In this document: in pieces, positions 33,596 through 47,112 of the stretch
How positions within the stretch are numbered: the first letter of the stretch is position 1
How the letters are laid out: every line of letters begins with the position of its first letter
Source: Nannobrachium achirus
Lineage: Eukaryota; Chordata; Actinopteri; Myctophiformes; Myctophidae
DNA: 64,000 nt
NCBI GenBank assembly: GCA_963921795.1
Contig: OY997652.1
Location: forward strand, 61,007,756-61,071,755
Reading direction: 5' to 3'
Translations under genes and position numbers: made by a program
Notes under the pieces: model-generated
Told to the model about the DNA's origin: nothing
The model's input: the letters and a program-made list of their open reading frames with translations, nothing else
Database searches by the model: none

Positions 33596-34012
33596 GAGGC
33601 TTAATGAATTACAGCTCATCCCTATTGGCCGGAAAAAGACCAAAGTTGTGTGTGCATTTTAAAGTTTAAATCACGTTGCTAGGCAAAAGTATGGCAGAGT
33701 TATGTGGCGCCAAATTTTCTGTATTTTTTTCGGAGTCCACCATTCAAAGTCAAAGGGGGTTTTTGCGCTTAGTTTTTTTTATGAATTACGTTGCCATGGT
33801 AACGCGGATCGGAAAGAAAAGTAATAGCACACCATTCCCGGCCGAGCCGCACATTTTGATGTATATATTGCGGGGTTGGCATAAATCGTGCGGCAGTTAT
33901 TACGTGCCGAAATTTGTGGCGAAACACTTAATTAATTACGTACTTACTTAAGTATGGTGGATTACAATAAGTGTTTTGCCATTGCGTTGCATGGCAGGCA
34001 CACTTAACAAAT
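33596..34012. mobile_element. Repeat paralogous (inverted) to 42,510-42,890
   Basis: GGCAAAAGTATGGCAGAGTTATGTGGCGCCAAA and CATTCCCGGCCGAGCCGCAC are shared in inverted orientation. It ends with GCCATTGCGTTGCATGGCAG at both places. Probably one transposon family with the tandem array as its internal or terminal part. No protein recognised. Confidence 0.55.
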
Positions 34013-34069
34013 AATGCGACCTTCGGTCGCAATAATGACATAGTTCAATATTGAAAAAGAGTGATCCTC

Positions 34070-34232
34070 GGAGGCGCCCGTTGGCCTAATGGTCTAGGCG
34101 CATACCACATAGGCATTGATGCCTGTGCGATCCCGACGACCTTTGCCGCATGTCACTCCCCCCATTTCCTGTCAGTCTACTCTCCTATCAAATGAAGGCA
34201 TAAAAGCCCTAAAAAAAACTAATCTTTAGAAA
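34070..34232 (+). mobile_element. tRNA-derived SINE
   Basis: The head GTTGGCCTAATGGTCTAGG resembles a pol III A box in a D arm and GTGCGATCCCGAC a B box. The tail CTATCAAATGAAGGCATAAA with an A-rich end matches the SINE 3' part at 25,995-26,095. Confidence 0.65.
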
Positions 34233-34301
34233 ATGGGTGGTTCTCCCCTTTAAGGCCAATTTTCCCCACACAAGTAGGTCATGTGTTTAACACTGACTAA
34301 C

Positions 34302-34514
34302 CTCCACAGGTCTCCTCGCAATGATCACTGTCATCAGTGAATTCAGTGTCAGATTCAAGTTTAACTTCAACTTCGGCACAGTGTGAAGAGATGTCTTCAA
34401 CATCGACTTCACTTTTCACTGCTAGAAATGTCAACATTGACCCATCAGGCTCCTCTGTTTTTTCAAGTAGCTCCTCCTGTTCTTCTTTCATGTGTGGAGG
34501 CACAATCAGGATAT
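34302..34514 (-). CDS. Zinc-finger gene B, internal acidic exon
   Basis: Homologous to 26,161-26,373 with the same acceptor and GTTAGT donor. Encodes HMKEEQEELLEKTEEPDG and SEVDVEDISSHCAEVEVKL; the open frame is kept and only substitutions separate the copies. Whether it is still used is uncertain because the exon upstream is frameshifted. Confidence 0.65.
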
Positions 34515-34705
34515 CTAGGAGCATAAAAACAACATGACAGTCAACTCTGGATTCCTGAGTGTAAATACCATTTTCCATCCTCCATGCTCCGTAATTCGTG
34601 AAAAAAAATGAGGTATCATCTACTCGTTCAGGGACGAGTTAAGGCCACTAGGTGTCACCCTGCCAAAAGGAGTTATCTCGTTGAGAGACGAGACAACATA
34701 GGGTT

Positions 34706-35093
34706 AACCACAGATATAAAGAGCTAGATGCCTCGTTCGCCTCTGCAGTTAATTGGAGCGATGTGCAAAAGTTCTTGTCCGGACTTCCTGAAAAAACTAA
34801 GGGAACGCTGTCAGTCAAAGTGACTACTGGCCAATCACAGCGCGACTTTTCCAGGACTTATCCAAGGACCACAATTCAATGCAACAGAGACAGTTCCGAT
34901 GTTGCGCGGCTCAGCTGTTCTCACAGGCTGCGTGCGTAAAGACACGCCCCACCTGCCTCTGATTGGCCTGTGAACTTCCCTATGTGTGACGCACGCGGAA
35001 GCAATGAAGACGGAAGTGATGAGGATTCCCTTAGTTGCTAAATGCATACGCCCCCTAGCCGAAGGAGGCATCTAGCTTTTTATATCTGTGGGG
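34706..35093. mobile_element. TTAA-flanked MITE with CCACAGATATAAA ends
   Basis: CCACAGATATAAAGAGCTAG at the left and CTAGCTTTTTATATCTGTGG at the right are inverted; TTAA occurs on both sides. CC termini and TTAA fit piggyBac better than the AGG-type family. Interior about 340 bp, GC-rich, non-coding. Confidence 0.65.
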
Positions 35094-35770
35094 TTAACTG
35101 TACTTGCTGCAGCCTGCCCTCTGAATGACCCGAGTCCATTACATCACCCCGCAGCAGGAGAAAATGGCGGAGGCAGCCTACATTACTTTCCATTCAACTC
35201 TGAAACATAAGAAGGGCTTTATCTCTGAATGAGATGAAAAGAACGCCAGGGAAGCAGAGATCTGATTGTTTTCACGGCGACACTTTACCGTAATGGTCGG
35301 CCCCGGTTTGGATTATAGTTTCGCGAGCTTTTGTAAACAAAGGGATTATCTTCCTCAATCATCAGTGGACACCCACGTGCACACGCACAAAGCTTCCGAG
35401 ACTCTTCAAAATAAAGCGTGAGTGAAAGGCGGCAGCAGCAACAGCTAGAAATGTCATAATCCTGAGCAGCCCATGTGTTAAGGTGCACTGCTACCAAAAT
35501 ATAAAATATCTTTCTAGCGCTTGAATCGTGTCATATTGGTCGCTGGGTGTTGTGATGGCAAAAAAAAAAACGTCTTAATCTGCTGTCAATTACTACACAT
35601 ACTTTATGCATGAAAACAGCAAAGTATTCTAATAAAGTTTTAATACAGCATTTGTATGCCTGAAAATAAAAAAAGCTTCAGCAAGACTAACAAACTCAAA
35701 AAGAAAGGAAACTTGAGTTTGGTCAATTATATCTCCCCTAAAATAATACCAAATTGTATTGTGTTTTATG
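35094..35770. other. Gene B intron, no gene seen
   Basis: Partly aligned to the gene A intron (27,330-27,600). 35,100-35,500 is GC-richer and unique, with no coding evidence. Confidence 0.5.
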
Positions 35771-35777
35771 TAATTTG

Positions 35778-36758
35778 TATCGTTGATTCGTCACCTTTAC
35801 AACAAGGTACAGCTTGTAAGCATTGGGCATTCGAGACATGAGCTACACAGCAGAACGTGTGGGTAGCGCCGACCAAAGTTTTGCCAAAATAGCTAGCAAT
35901 ACTGTTCTGCTGGCATTTACTCTCGTTTTGGGCTTCCCTGACACTGAGCGTGTAAAAATGGCCAATATGTGTTTTTTCCCCTTTAATACTGTGAGAGAGT
36001 GCAATCAATCAATGAATCAAGTAACAAAGGTGAACACCAAAAGAACAGTATAGAATAGTGAAGTGTGACGTAATTTACACATCCTACCTGGTTTGCGGTT
36101 TTCTTCCCCCATTCTGAATTCCCATAGACCTTTTTCATATGGCGTCAAATAAGAACTGTGTTCCAATTATAAACAAATTATCTCAGCGGTTTGACTCATA
36201 TGGATATGAAGAATCAACTGATGGTGAAAAAACGCTAATGTTACTGTCGCCGAATTAGTTACATTTTCGCTAGAAACAGGCTTTATCACTTATGAGTGAC
36301 TGACTATCATAAACCATACAGAGCCACCTCGCCGATAATTTCGCAATGGCCGTTTGTTTACTTTTGGACCACAATGCTTATATGAGACGATTTAAGATGA
36401 CCCAATGTTATTCTCCATAGATAATTACTTCCGTGGAACCACGGGATGAGCGAGTCACGTCATGACTTCGCTATTCTATTGCAGGCCTGCCAGGCCATTT
36501 TGACCATTTTTGGAGGGGCGCTACCCACACGTTTGGCTGTGTTGCTCATTCCACAAATTCCAGATCCTTACAAGCTGTACCACGTTGTAAAGGTGACAAA
36601 TCAACCATTTGGAATAATTAAACGGCGGATATAATGGACCGAATATTGGCCAATTTTGGGTTGGCGCTACCCACACGTTTGGCTGTGGTGCTCATTCCAC
36701 GAATGACCGATGCTTACAATCTGCACCTCGTTGTAAAGGTGACGAATCAACGATAAAA
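35778..36758. repeat. Foldback element, gene B intron copy
   Basis: Arms as at 27,618-28,016, with an extra internal right-arm copy around 36,500-36,620 and about 480 bp of additional sequence between. Confidence 0.6.
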
Positions 36759-37297
36759 ATGTTATAAAACACAATAGAAATTGGTATTATTAAAGGGGAG
36801 ATATAATGGACCGAAGTCAAGTTTCCTTTCTTTTTGTGCTTTTTGTGAGTTTATATAGATCATTTCTTACACAACAACTTTAATGTGCAAAGGCTGAAGT
36901 GATGGAGAAGCGAACATTGCCTCTGTTGCCATTTTTCAGTTAGAGTGAAGAGTACCAAAGAGACGAAACGCTTCCTTCACCTCATTTGTACCACTTGATG
37001 CAACGCCACGCCGAGTTGCGTCTTTGCATTGACAGAACGACTATTTTATTTTCCTTTAGAATGACTAAACAAGTAAAGTTACTAGTTACAGGTTATTACG
37101 GGTGTTTGAAACTGAAGTTATGACACATCTGGCTTTAACGTTTTAGGATGATTTTTAACGAAATACATATACTGTCAACACATTAAGAATTCAAAATTAT
37201 AAAACAACATTAAAACATAATTTTGTACACGTTGTGAGCTTGTGACACGACGTTCCCCCCTGCATAGGGATGCTAGGGTTCAAGTGGTTAAACTTAC

Positions 37298-37397
37298 TGA
37301 AGTGTTGGTGGTCTTCAGGTTCTTCCTGAAAAAGAAATGTCCCTGACTGAGTCTGGAGAGTTCATCTTCACCTGCAGTCTGGACTCCACACACTGGT
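37298..37397 (-). pseudogene. Zinc-finger gene B, N-terminal exon with 2-bp deletion
   Basis: Same acceptor and GTAAGT donor as 29,473-29,574, but 100 instead of 102 bases. The loss falls in the MSIKQEEPED codons and puts the frame into an early stop. The change also creates TTTCTTTTTCAG just before GAAGAACCTG, which looks like a splice acceptor and could in principle restore a frame by skipping the damaged part. Confidence 0.6.
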
Positions 37398-38115
37398 CTG
37401 AAATGAAGAGAAGGAATTGAAATTGGACTTTTAATAACTTCACACAAGTGGTGTTAAGAATAAGCAAATAATGATCTAAACTAAAGTGAATGACATGAAA
37501 ATAGCCCATCTGCTTTTAATGTTTCTGCAGCCATACTTTCGTATACGTCCATCCCACCCCACCAAAATATATACCCCCTACCCTTCTACCAAGTATATAT
37601 TACTATAAGGCTGTATAGACTTAGTAAAAGACCAACTTCTGGATTACGGAAGTTGGTCGTTTGAACATTTTGCAAGTAAACATTATGTTGCAAGTAAATG
37701 TAGTTCAAACACCAGGCTATGAGCCAAAACATATCCTCAAACTAACACGTGTGGATAAAATATCGTAATCGATCTCATACAGCCAGCCTTTTTTGACCTG
37801 GCTGAAAATATATATATTTTTTGCACTTTCACTTACTAAAATCTACTCCCTACCCTTCTACCAAGTATATATTACTCTAAGAATCCTCACCAACACTAAC
37901 TGCAGAGCACACATAACCCCTGTGTTAGCCTCACTTCACTGGCTACCTATTAAAAGCTAGAATAGATTTTAAAATACTTTGATTACATATAAAGCGTTGC
38001 ATGGGCTGGCCCCTCTTTACATTATTGACCTATTGCCTCCTAAACCTTCTCTTAGAGGATCGTTACTTAGATCCTCTAACAAGTGCCTTCTGGAAGTCCC
38101 TGTGTCCAATCTTAA

Positions 38116-39439
38116 AGGAAAATTCCAGAATAAAACATATTAATCCTTAATCAGCCTTTTATCACGTATGTACATACCTGGTATGATGGATTTCTGTCAT
38201 AGTGGTCGATTTTCCTTGCAACACAGGACTCCTCTAGATCTCTCCCCACAGCCAAAACGGTGGTCAATTGCTGTCCTCCAAAAGCGATAATTTTCACCGC
38301 TGCAAAGTTACTTTTTTCTTCATAAATCTTCTATTTATAGTTCCAAGAGAGCCAGTAATCTACTGTTTTATCGCGGCTTCTCTCGTCGGAGGGAAATGGC
38401 CGTTGTTTACATTCCCAATACTAGCACTCAGAGAAGAAGAATGAAGTCTTGCGTGATTACCGTCCATTTTAGCTTTTTTCTTTAGCGCAAATGAAAGCTT
38501 TCTCCTGGAGTTATTACAGCCAGTATTTACACAACAAGGCATCGTGGTATATATATATAAAAAATAAGAAAGCAGAAGAATATAATCTAGTTAGTCTGTT
38601 GATCGCTAGAATCTAGTAATATGACTGAGAAGGATTCACAACAAAGCATAATAACGGACTTCCTGTGGTCATAAGGTAATTCTATTACCTTATTTATTTT
38701 CATTTTCCTCAATACATTTCTTCGATTTTATTTATTATTTATTCATGGAATTACTTACAAAATAACTTTGACATGTATTATTATTTGTAAACAATGTAGA
38801 ATACAATATAAACTCAAAATAATCGTATTTTCCTCAAGACATTCTGCAATGCCTCACCAAATACACTTTAGGTAAAAATGACCTCATGACCACAGAAACG
38901 TGTCTTTTTATTTTTCTTCTCATTCTTTTTACTAGATTCTACCAATCAACATACTAACTAGATTATATTCTTCTACTTTATATATTTTTTTTAAATGTAT
39001 ACCACAATGCCTTGTTGTGTATATAGGCTTACTGGCTGTATTATAATAATAAAAAAATATATATTCATGTAAATAAGTTAAACTAAAAGTCTAGGACCCG
39101 GCAATCTCGCGAGACTAAAGGAGACTTCCTTCCTGTTCTCTGGATGTAAACAAGCCATTTCAGGATGTGGAATGCTGTTAGGGGATTAGCTGCGGGCTAC
39201 AACGTCTTTTGGAACTATAAATAGATGATTGATGAAGAAAAAAGTAACTTTGCAGCGGTGAAAATTAGCGCTTTTGGAGGACAGCAATTGACCACCGTTT
39301 TGGCTGTGGGGAGAGATCTAGAGGAGTCCTGTGTTGTAAGGAAAATCGACCACTATGACAGAAATCCATCATACCAGGTATGTACATACCTATAAATATA
39401 AAAGGCTGATTAAGGATTAATATGTTTTATTCTGGAATT
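38116..39439. mobile_element. Palindromic TTAA element with THAP-like starts (Kolobok-like)
   Basis: TTAA at 38,112-38,115 and 39,440-39,443. AGGAAAATTCCAGAATAAAA at the left pairs with TTTTATTCTGGAATT at the right; the last bases of the right end are lost. Arms of about 500 bp are imperfect inverted repeats. The left arm encodes, on the minus strand from 38,542, MPCCVNTGCNNS, the opening of a THAP zinc finger; the right arm has a degraded counterpart at about 39,008. TTAA targets, 5'-AGG ends and THAP transposases are established for Kolobok. Confidence 0.65.
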
Positions 39440-39709
39440 TTAAGGGAGATAGGGCCTTTGCAGTGGTGGCTCCTACTTTGTGGAACGCCTTACCTTTGCC
39501 ATTAAAAACTACTGTCAGTCGACAGTTTTAAACATAACCTGAAAACACATCTGTTTCAAATCAATGTTACGTCATGATGTTTTTACTGGCCTCATTGTTC
39601 AGGTCATTGCACTTCTTCCTGGGTTTCTTTTTTGTATTGTATTTTTGTACTTTTATTCTTGATCACATTTTTACCCTGTTACTTGTTAATGTTTATATTG
39701 TGTATACTG

Positions 39710-41902
<2,193 letters not shown>

Positions 41903-42139
41903 GTATATTGTAAAGCACTCTGTAACTTTGTTTCGAAAGGTGCTATATAAATAAAGTTTACTTACTACTACTTACTAAAAGGCTGTATAGACTTAGTAAA
42001 AGACCAACTTCTGGATTACGGAAGTTGGTCGTTTGACGTGTCATTCGTTTTAGAAATTATGTGAAACAGAGGAAGCATTGCAAGTAAGCATTACATTGCA
42101 AGTAAAGCCCCTTTTCAACTGCAGCTTTAGCAACACACT

Positions 42140-42202
42140 ACACAACACTACACCGCACCACACCGCACCGCACCACACCACACCACACCACACCACACCA
42201 CT
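42140..42202. repeat. CACAC/CCGCA simple repeat
   Basis: CACCACACC and CACCGCACC pentamer-like units over about 60 bases. Confidence 0.85.
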
Positions 42203-42494
42203 TAACATTATCTACATTTTACATTACACAAAAGTACCCCTATCGGTAAGAAACAAATTGACCATTTTAACTATGATTATAGTACAATATACATTTGTAT
42301 TAAAACTATCCTAATTATAATACACTAAAATGGATTATAACTGTAATTATAATACACTATATAAGTATTAATGTATTACTATAGTAACTAGAATACACTA
42401 TAATAGATTATAATAGTGTAATATCGAATTGTATCATAATAGATCTCATACTGTAGCCAGCCTTTTTTTACCTGGCTGAAAAATATATGTATTT

Positions 42495-43680
42495 ATTTAT
42501 TATTAAGTGTGCCTGCCATGCAACGCAATGGCAAACACTTATTGTAATCCGCCATACTTAATGATAATCACGCCACAAATTTGGAGCCGTAATAACTGCC
42601 GCACAATTTACGCCACCGCCGCAATATATACATCAAAACGTGCGGCTCGGCCGGGAATGGTGTGCTATTACTTTTCTTTCCGATCCGCGTTACCATTGCG
42701 ACGTAATTCGCAAAAAACGACGCCCAAAAACCCCATTGACTTAGAATGGGGGACTCCGAAAAAAAACCAGAAACTTTGGCGCCACATAACTCTGCCATAC
42801 TTTTGCCTAGCAACGTGATTTAAACTTTAAAATGCACACACAACTTGGTCCTTTTCCGACCAATAGGGATGAGCTGTAATTGATTAAGCCCCGCCCCCTC
42901 TATAACAGGAAGTGCCCTTCACCAAACAGGAAGTGCCTCTATAACTCATGAACCGTTTGTCGTACAGACTCGCGGCTGGTGTCATACCTTTTCTTTTTTT
43001 CTCAAAATCTTTTTTTTTTCCTCAAATTTTTTTTTTCTCAAATTTTTTTTTCTCAAATTTTTTTTTCTCAAATTTTTTTTTCTCAAAATTTTTTTTTTCT
43101 CAAAATTTTTTTTTCTCAAAAAATGTTTTTCTCAATTTTTTTTCTCAAAATTTTTTTTTCTCAAAAATTTTTTTTCTCAAAATTGTTTTTTCTCAAAAAA
43201 AAATTTTCTCAATTTTTTTTTCTCAAATTTTTTTTTCTCAAATTTTTTTTTCTTAAAAAATTTTTTTCTCAAAATTTCTTTTTCTCAATTTTTTTTTCTC
43301 AATTTTTTTTCTCAAAATTTTTTTTTTCTCAAAATTTTTTTTTCTCAATTTTTTTTTCTCAAATTTTTTTTTCTCAAAAAATTTTTTTTCTCAAATTTTT
43401 TTTTTCTCAATTTTTTTTTCTCAAAAATTTTTTTTTCTCTATTTTTTTTTCTCAATTTTTTTTTCTCAAATTTTTTTTTCTCAAAATGTTTTTTTCTTAA
43501 TTGGGGCCTATTTCGCCAAACAGGAAGTGCCCCTCACCAAACAGGAAGTGACCCTTGATCTCGTGAACCGTTTGTCATACAGACACGCGGGTTGCGTCAA
43601 ATGAAATAACGCTAATGCTAACACCAACCGCTACACAAGGTTGCACAGACTTAGCGAGCTGCAGGCACACTTAAAATTTC
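42495..43680. mobile_element. Repeat paralogous to 33.1-34.0 kb with a minisatellite insert
   Basis: Inverted counterpart of 33,100-34,012. It starts with CTGCCATGCAACGCAATGGC and keeps single units of the 129-bp repeat at each side of the minisatellite 42,990-43,500, which takes the place of the internal units. No gene. Confidence 0.6.
42990..43500. repeat. TTTTTTTTCTCAAA minisatellite
   Basis: More than 30 units of 13-17 bases (CTCAA plus variable A and T runs). The long F/S-rich ORFs through it are products of the repeat. Confidence 0.95.
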
Positions 43681-44123
43681 TTAGAAATTTTCTCTTCTAG
43701 TTATTATTTTGCACTTTCACTTACTAAAATCCTAAAAACTAAAACGCAATCTCAGCTGTGAGATATTTAGTTCTGAAGAAAAAAAGGAAAACCAAAGCAT
43801 CTGTTTGTCAACACTTTGGTTTCAAGGAGTAAATAATCATATAAAACAAAAGTAGTTTAGATAATTTATGCCATAATCTAGCAGCCCCAACCTTGTGTGA
43901 AACATCATTATTTTTTATCTGATGGTGGTGCTAGAATAGATGGTAGGTCATTGGAACAGGTTAAGGTTAATCTTCCAGGAAGCATTAAAGCGCCTGATCA
44001 AGTTTCATTATGATCTGAATCTGCCCATTACATTTTTTGAGACACCCTGTATGCAAGTGGAGAGTTTGGCCAAAAGATGGCGCCAGAGGAAAGGCCATTT
44101 GGGCATCAGATCAGTAGTAAGTG

Positions 44124-44127
44124 TTAA
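44124..44127. other. TTAA target duplication, left
   Basis: Matches TTAA at 57,870-57,873; the related empty locus at about 30,592 has a single TTAA. Confidence 0.88.
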
Positions 44128-44266
44128 AGGAGTCATCCAGACCAAAACACATATAGGGTTAAATCTGTCTTTTATCATACCCCTTTATACCTGCTTTAGT
44201 CGATTTTTTTCATAGCTGCCCCTTTTGCTAGATTTCGGCTGCCCCTGTTGCTAGATTTTGCGGGCC

Positions 44267-44635
44267 CTCTCATAACTAACAGAGTGTATAGCCTTTATAC
44301 TAGTGCGGTTATTTCTTCAGCTTCAAAGTTAGTATTTTTTTATTGGATTGTGTTTACACAACGTCCTGAGACCAACCAAACCGCTGTTTTGACCTCACAG
44401 GCACCCTTACTTGTCAAACGGCTTCTGCTCTGCACCAGAGCAGGGAGAGGAGAGGCTAGAAAGGGAGGGGAGGGAGGGGTCGGTTTGACAAGTAAGGGTG
44501 CCTGTGAGGTCAAAACAGCGGTGTGGTTGGTCTCAGGACGTTGTGTAAACACAATCCAATAAAAAAATACTAACTTTGAAGCTGAAGAAATAACCGCACT
44601 AGTATAAAGGCTATACACTCTGTTAGTTATGAGAG
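44267..44635. mobile_element. Foldback MITE present only in the left arm
   Basis: CTCTCATAACTAACAGAGTG and its inverse bound arms of about 150 bp. The homologous place in the right arm (about 57,722-57,735) lacks it. It inserted after the arms were formed. Confidence 0.85.
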
Positions 44636-44647
44636 GAGTAGTTATAT

Positions 44648-44822
44648 AGGCATAGTTTTTTTCTATTAATAGCCCTTCTAAAAATAGCCCTTCTAAAAAT
44701 AGCCCATAGGCATAGTTTTGTTCTAAAAATAGCCCTTCTAAAAATATCCCATAGGCATAGATTGTGTTCTATAAATAGCCCTTCTATTAATATAGGATTA
44801 TTAATAGTATTTCTAAAAATAA
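44648..44822. repeat. Subterminal iterons, left arm
   Basis: ATAGCCCTTCTA-type units occur at least six times, interspersed with CATAGGCATAG. Such repeats next to transposon ends are usual binding sites for a transposase or replication protein; here that role is inferred. Mirror array at 57,546-57,722. Confidence 0.75.
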
Positions 44823-44915
44823 TATTTGACATCTGTTAGGGTGTGTGTGGGGGTTAGAGGGGGAGGGGATGTTGTGATTGACAGGTGACATCTGGGGTTA
44901 GAGAGGGGGGGTTGT

Positions 44916-44950
44916 GTGTGTGTGCGTGCGTGCGTGCGTGCGTGCGTGCC
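44916..44950. repeat. GTGC/TGCG simple repeat
   Basis: GT repeat passing into TGCG units; the mirror at 57,421-57,450 is shorter. Confidence 0.85.
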
Positions 44951-44959
44951 ATCATGGGG

Positions 44960-45170
44960 CATACAATCAGCTCAATCGTTAGTGTATTTTGGATTCATGT
45001 CAATTTGTGTTTTTGATATATTTAATCACTTGAGCCATCAAGTCTTAATAAACTACTTAATTTGCTATTTTGTCTCCCCTACATCATACCTCTTTGCCGA
45101 AAATAACCAATTTACAAGCTCACATACATTATGTGCATGTAGATCTGCTATTTTTGATATAGAATATTGG
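44960..45170. repeat. Internal unit 1 with hairpin module, left arm
   Basis: Starts with CAATCGTTAGTGTATTTTGG, then AATCACTTGAGCC, and ends in a hairpin (45,100-45,155) whose right arm is GTAGATCTGCTATTTTT. Related units at 45,340-45,590 and 46,730-46,970. Confidence 0.7.
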
Positions 45171-45223
45171 TCATCTGCTAGAGGGTCAGAGTTAGGGGCT
45201 GACAGATGAAGGGTGGATGTGGG

Positions 45224-45225
45224 GG

Positions 45226-45279
<54 letters not shown>
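45224..45279. repeat. (GT)n microsatellite, left arm
   Basis: Pure GT; the mirror (CA)n is 57,089-57,143. Confidence 0.95.
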
Positions 45280-45339
45280 TGTCTGTGAGAGGTGTCAATT
45301 CTCACGGTTAAAGGTGTTACCAGGGACCCCTTCAAACTT

Positions 45340-45590
45340 TTTCAGAGATTTCCTTATATTCCTTATTTTCATTATTTGACAGCCCAATCATCAGTGTATT
45401 TTGGATTCATGTCAATGTGTGTTTTTCAGATACTTGATGGAGACCACCATCAAGTCTTAATAAATTACTTAGGCTGCTATTTTGTATCCCCTACACCATA
45501 CCTTTTTGCCAAAAATAACCAATTTACATGCTCACAACGTCTTGTTGTGCGCAATATTATGTGCGTGTAGATCTGCTAATTCTGTAGGTT
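45340..45590. repeat. Internal unit 2 with hairpin module, left arm
   Basis: Same order as unit 1: CAATCATCAGTGTATTTTGG, a degenerate CACTTGA element, then the hairpin at 45,511-45,580 with GTAGATCTGCTAA. Confidence 0.7.
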
Positions 45591-46467
45591 TTCAGGTGTT
45601 TTACTAACTCTTGCATTGCATTGCATTGTGGATTTGCCTACTTTTAAAGCGGTGAAGGGAACTGAACTTAAGAATACAGATACACAGAAAACGGATTCTG
45701 TGATTTTGCTTTATACATATATGTGTTTATATTTAAATCTTTAGGGGCATACCATGTGATATACCTGCACAGTTTTTGATGCAGGTCTTTTACTACCCTT
45801 TTACCCTAATCTGGTAGTTATAGGTGGTACTGTATACTGTACATATTATAGGCAAAACATCATAAAGGGTAGAACCGGTAGTGTACGTAAACAAACTCAT
45901 TAAATTAATGGTTAATCCCTAACATTATACAGTGATTATTACTAACAACACTCATTAGTTGAGTTATCACACTCTTACATACATTTTTTTCCCCCTAATT
46001 ATATATTTCAATAGATGATATGGTACATCATGAAATGGTACCTAAGTTATACAAAATGTCAAATTTCACACAGTAAGTATTGCCAATGCAGTTGTCAGAG
46101 AAGGATTTTCACCCTAACCATACCATGTATAGGGGTGTATATAGTAATTAGACAACTTATTGTTTTATTTCTTGGGTGTTCTGTAGGTTAAGTACGTTTC
46201 TAATGAACATGCTATTACTCACACCATGTACGTTATATTTGCAGTAAAACATGTATGCAAAGCTGACTATTTGGTGTTTTATCTATGACATTATTCTATT
46301 TCACTGGTCTAATAGCAGGGAGGTATGGAGGCTCAGCTATACAATGCTACGAAATAAACCAGTGCTACTGTACCTTTCTATTTTCCTCTCACTACATATT
46401 TGTTTTACACACTACAATTAAAAAAGCTCACCCAGTCACCCTCATACACATCTACAAAACCCAGTAC
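45591..46467. other. Arm interior without recognised gene
   Basis: AT-rich. A 104-codon open frame starting at 46,285 has biased, repeat-like composition and overlaps the direct repeat; not called as a gene. Confidence 0.5.
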
Positions 46468-47112
46468 ATCAACAAAACATCAACACCCCTACACATTACA
46501 GCACAACAAAAGCTAAAACACATGACAAAATGCATAACATTAAACCATAAAGTCACAATATTACTAACAATGTTAATAACAATATGTTCAATAGACTAGT
46601 GTCAATAACAACCAGTAATCCTAAAGCATCCATTAGCTAGTGTGTGTGTATAATGAACAGGTGTTAGGTGACAGTGCAGGGAAGGGTTTATGTGGTGTGA
46701 GAGATGACAGCTGTACCAATAGTTATGGTGTTACCACAACCTTTTCAGAGATTTTCTTATAGTTTCATTTTTTGACAGCACAATCATTAGTGGATTTTGG
46801 ATGTCAATTTGTGTTTTTTTCATATATTTAACCACTAGAGCCATTACCTAAGATAATTGCATTATACCCTACACCAAACCTCTTTGTAAACCAATTTACA
46901 AGCTCACAATGTCTCGTAGCATGCAATATTATGTGCTTGTAGATCTGCTATTTTCACTAGTTTGACTTACATCAACAAAACATCAATACTCCAACATATT
47001 ACAGCACAACAAAAGCTAAAACACATGCAAAATGCAAAACATGAAACCAAAAAGTCACAATATTACTAACAATGTTACTAACAATGTGTTCAATAGACTA
47101 GTGTCAATAAAC
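46468..47112. repeat. Direct repeat pair and internal unit 3, left arm
   Basis: 46,468-46,606 and 46,972-47,112 are about 140-bp direct repeats (ACAGCACAACAAAAGCTAAA, CACAATATTACTAACAATGT). Between them is unit 3 with the hairpin 46,887-46,955 (GCTTGTAGATCTGCTATTTT). Confidence 0.75.

Noticed and set aside
34070..34140. Functional tRNA gene
   Set aside because: The tRNA-like head is continuous with a SINE tail and the stems do not close.
42948..43500. Long ORFs rich in F, S, Q and L
   Set aside because: They are translations of the TTTTTTTTCTCAAA minisatellite and exist in several frames.
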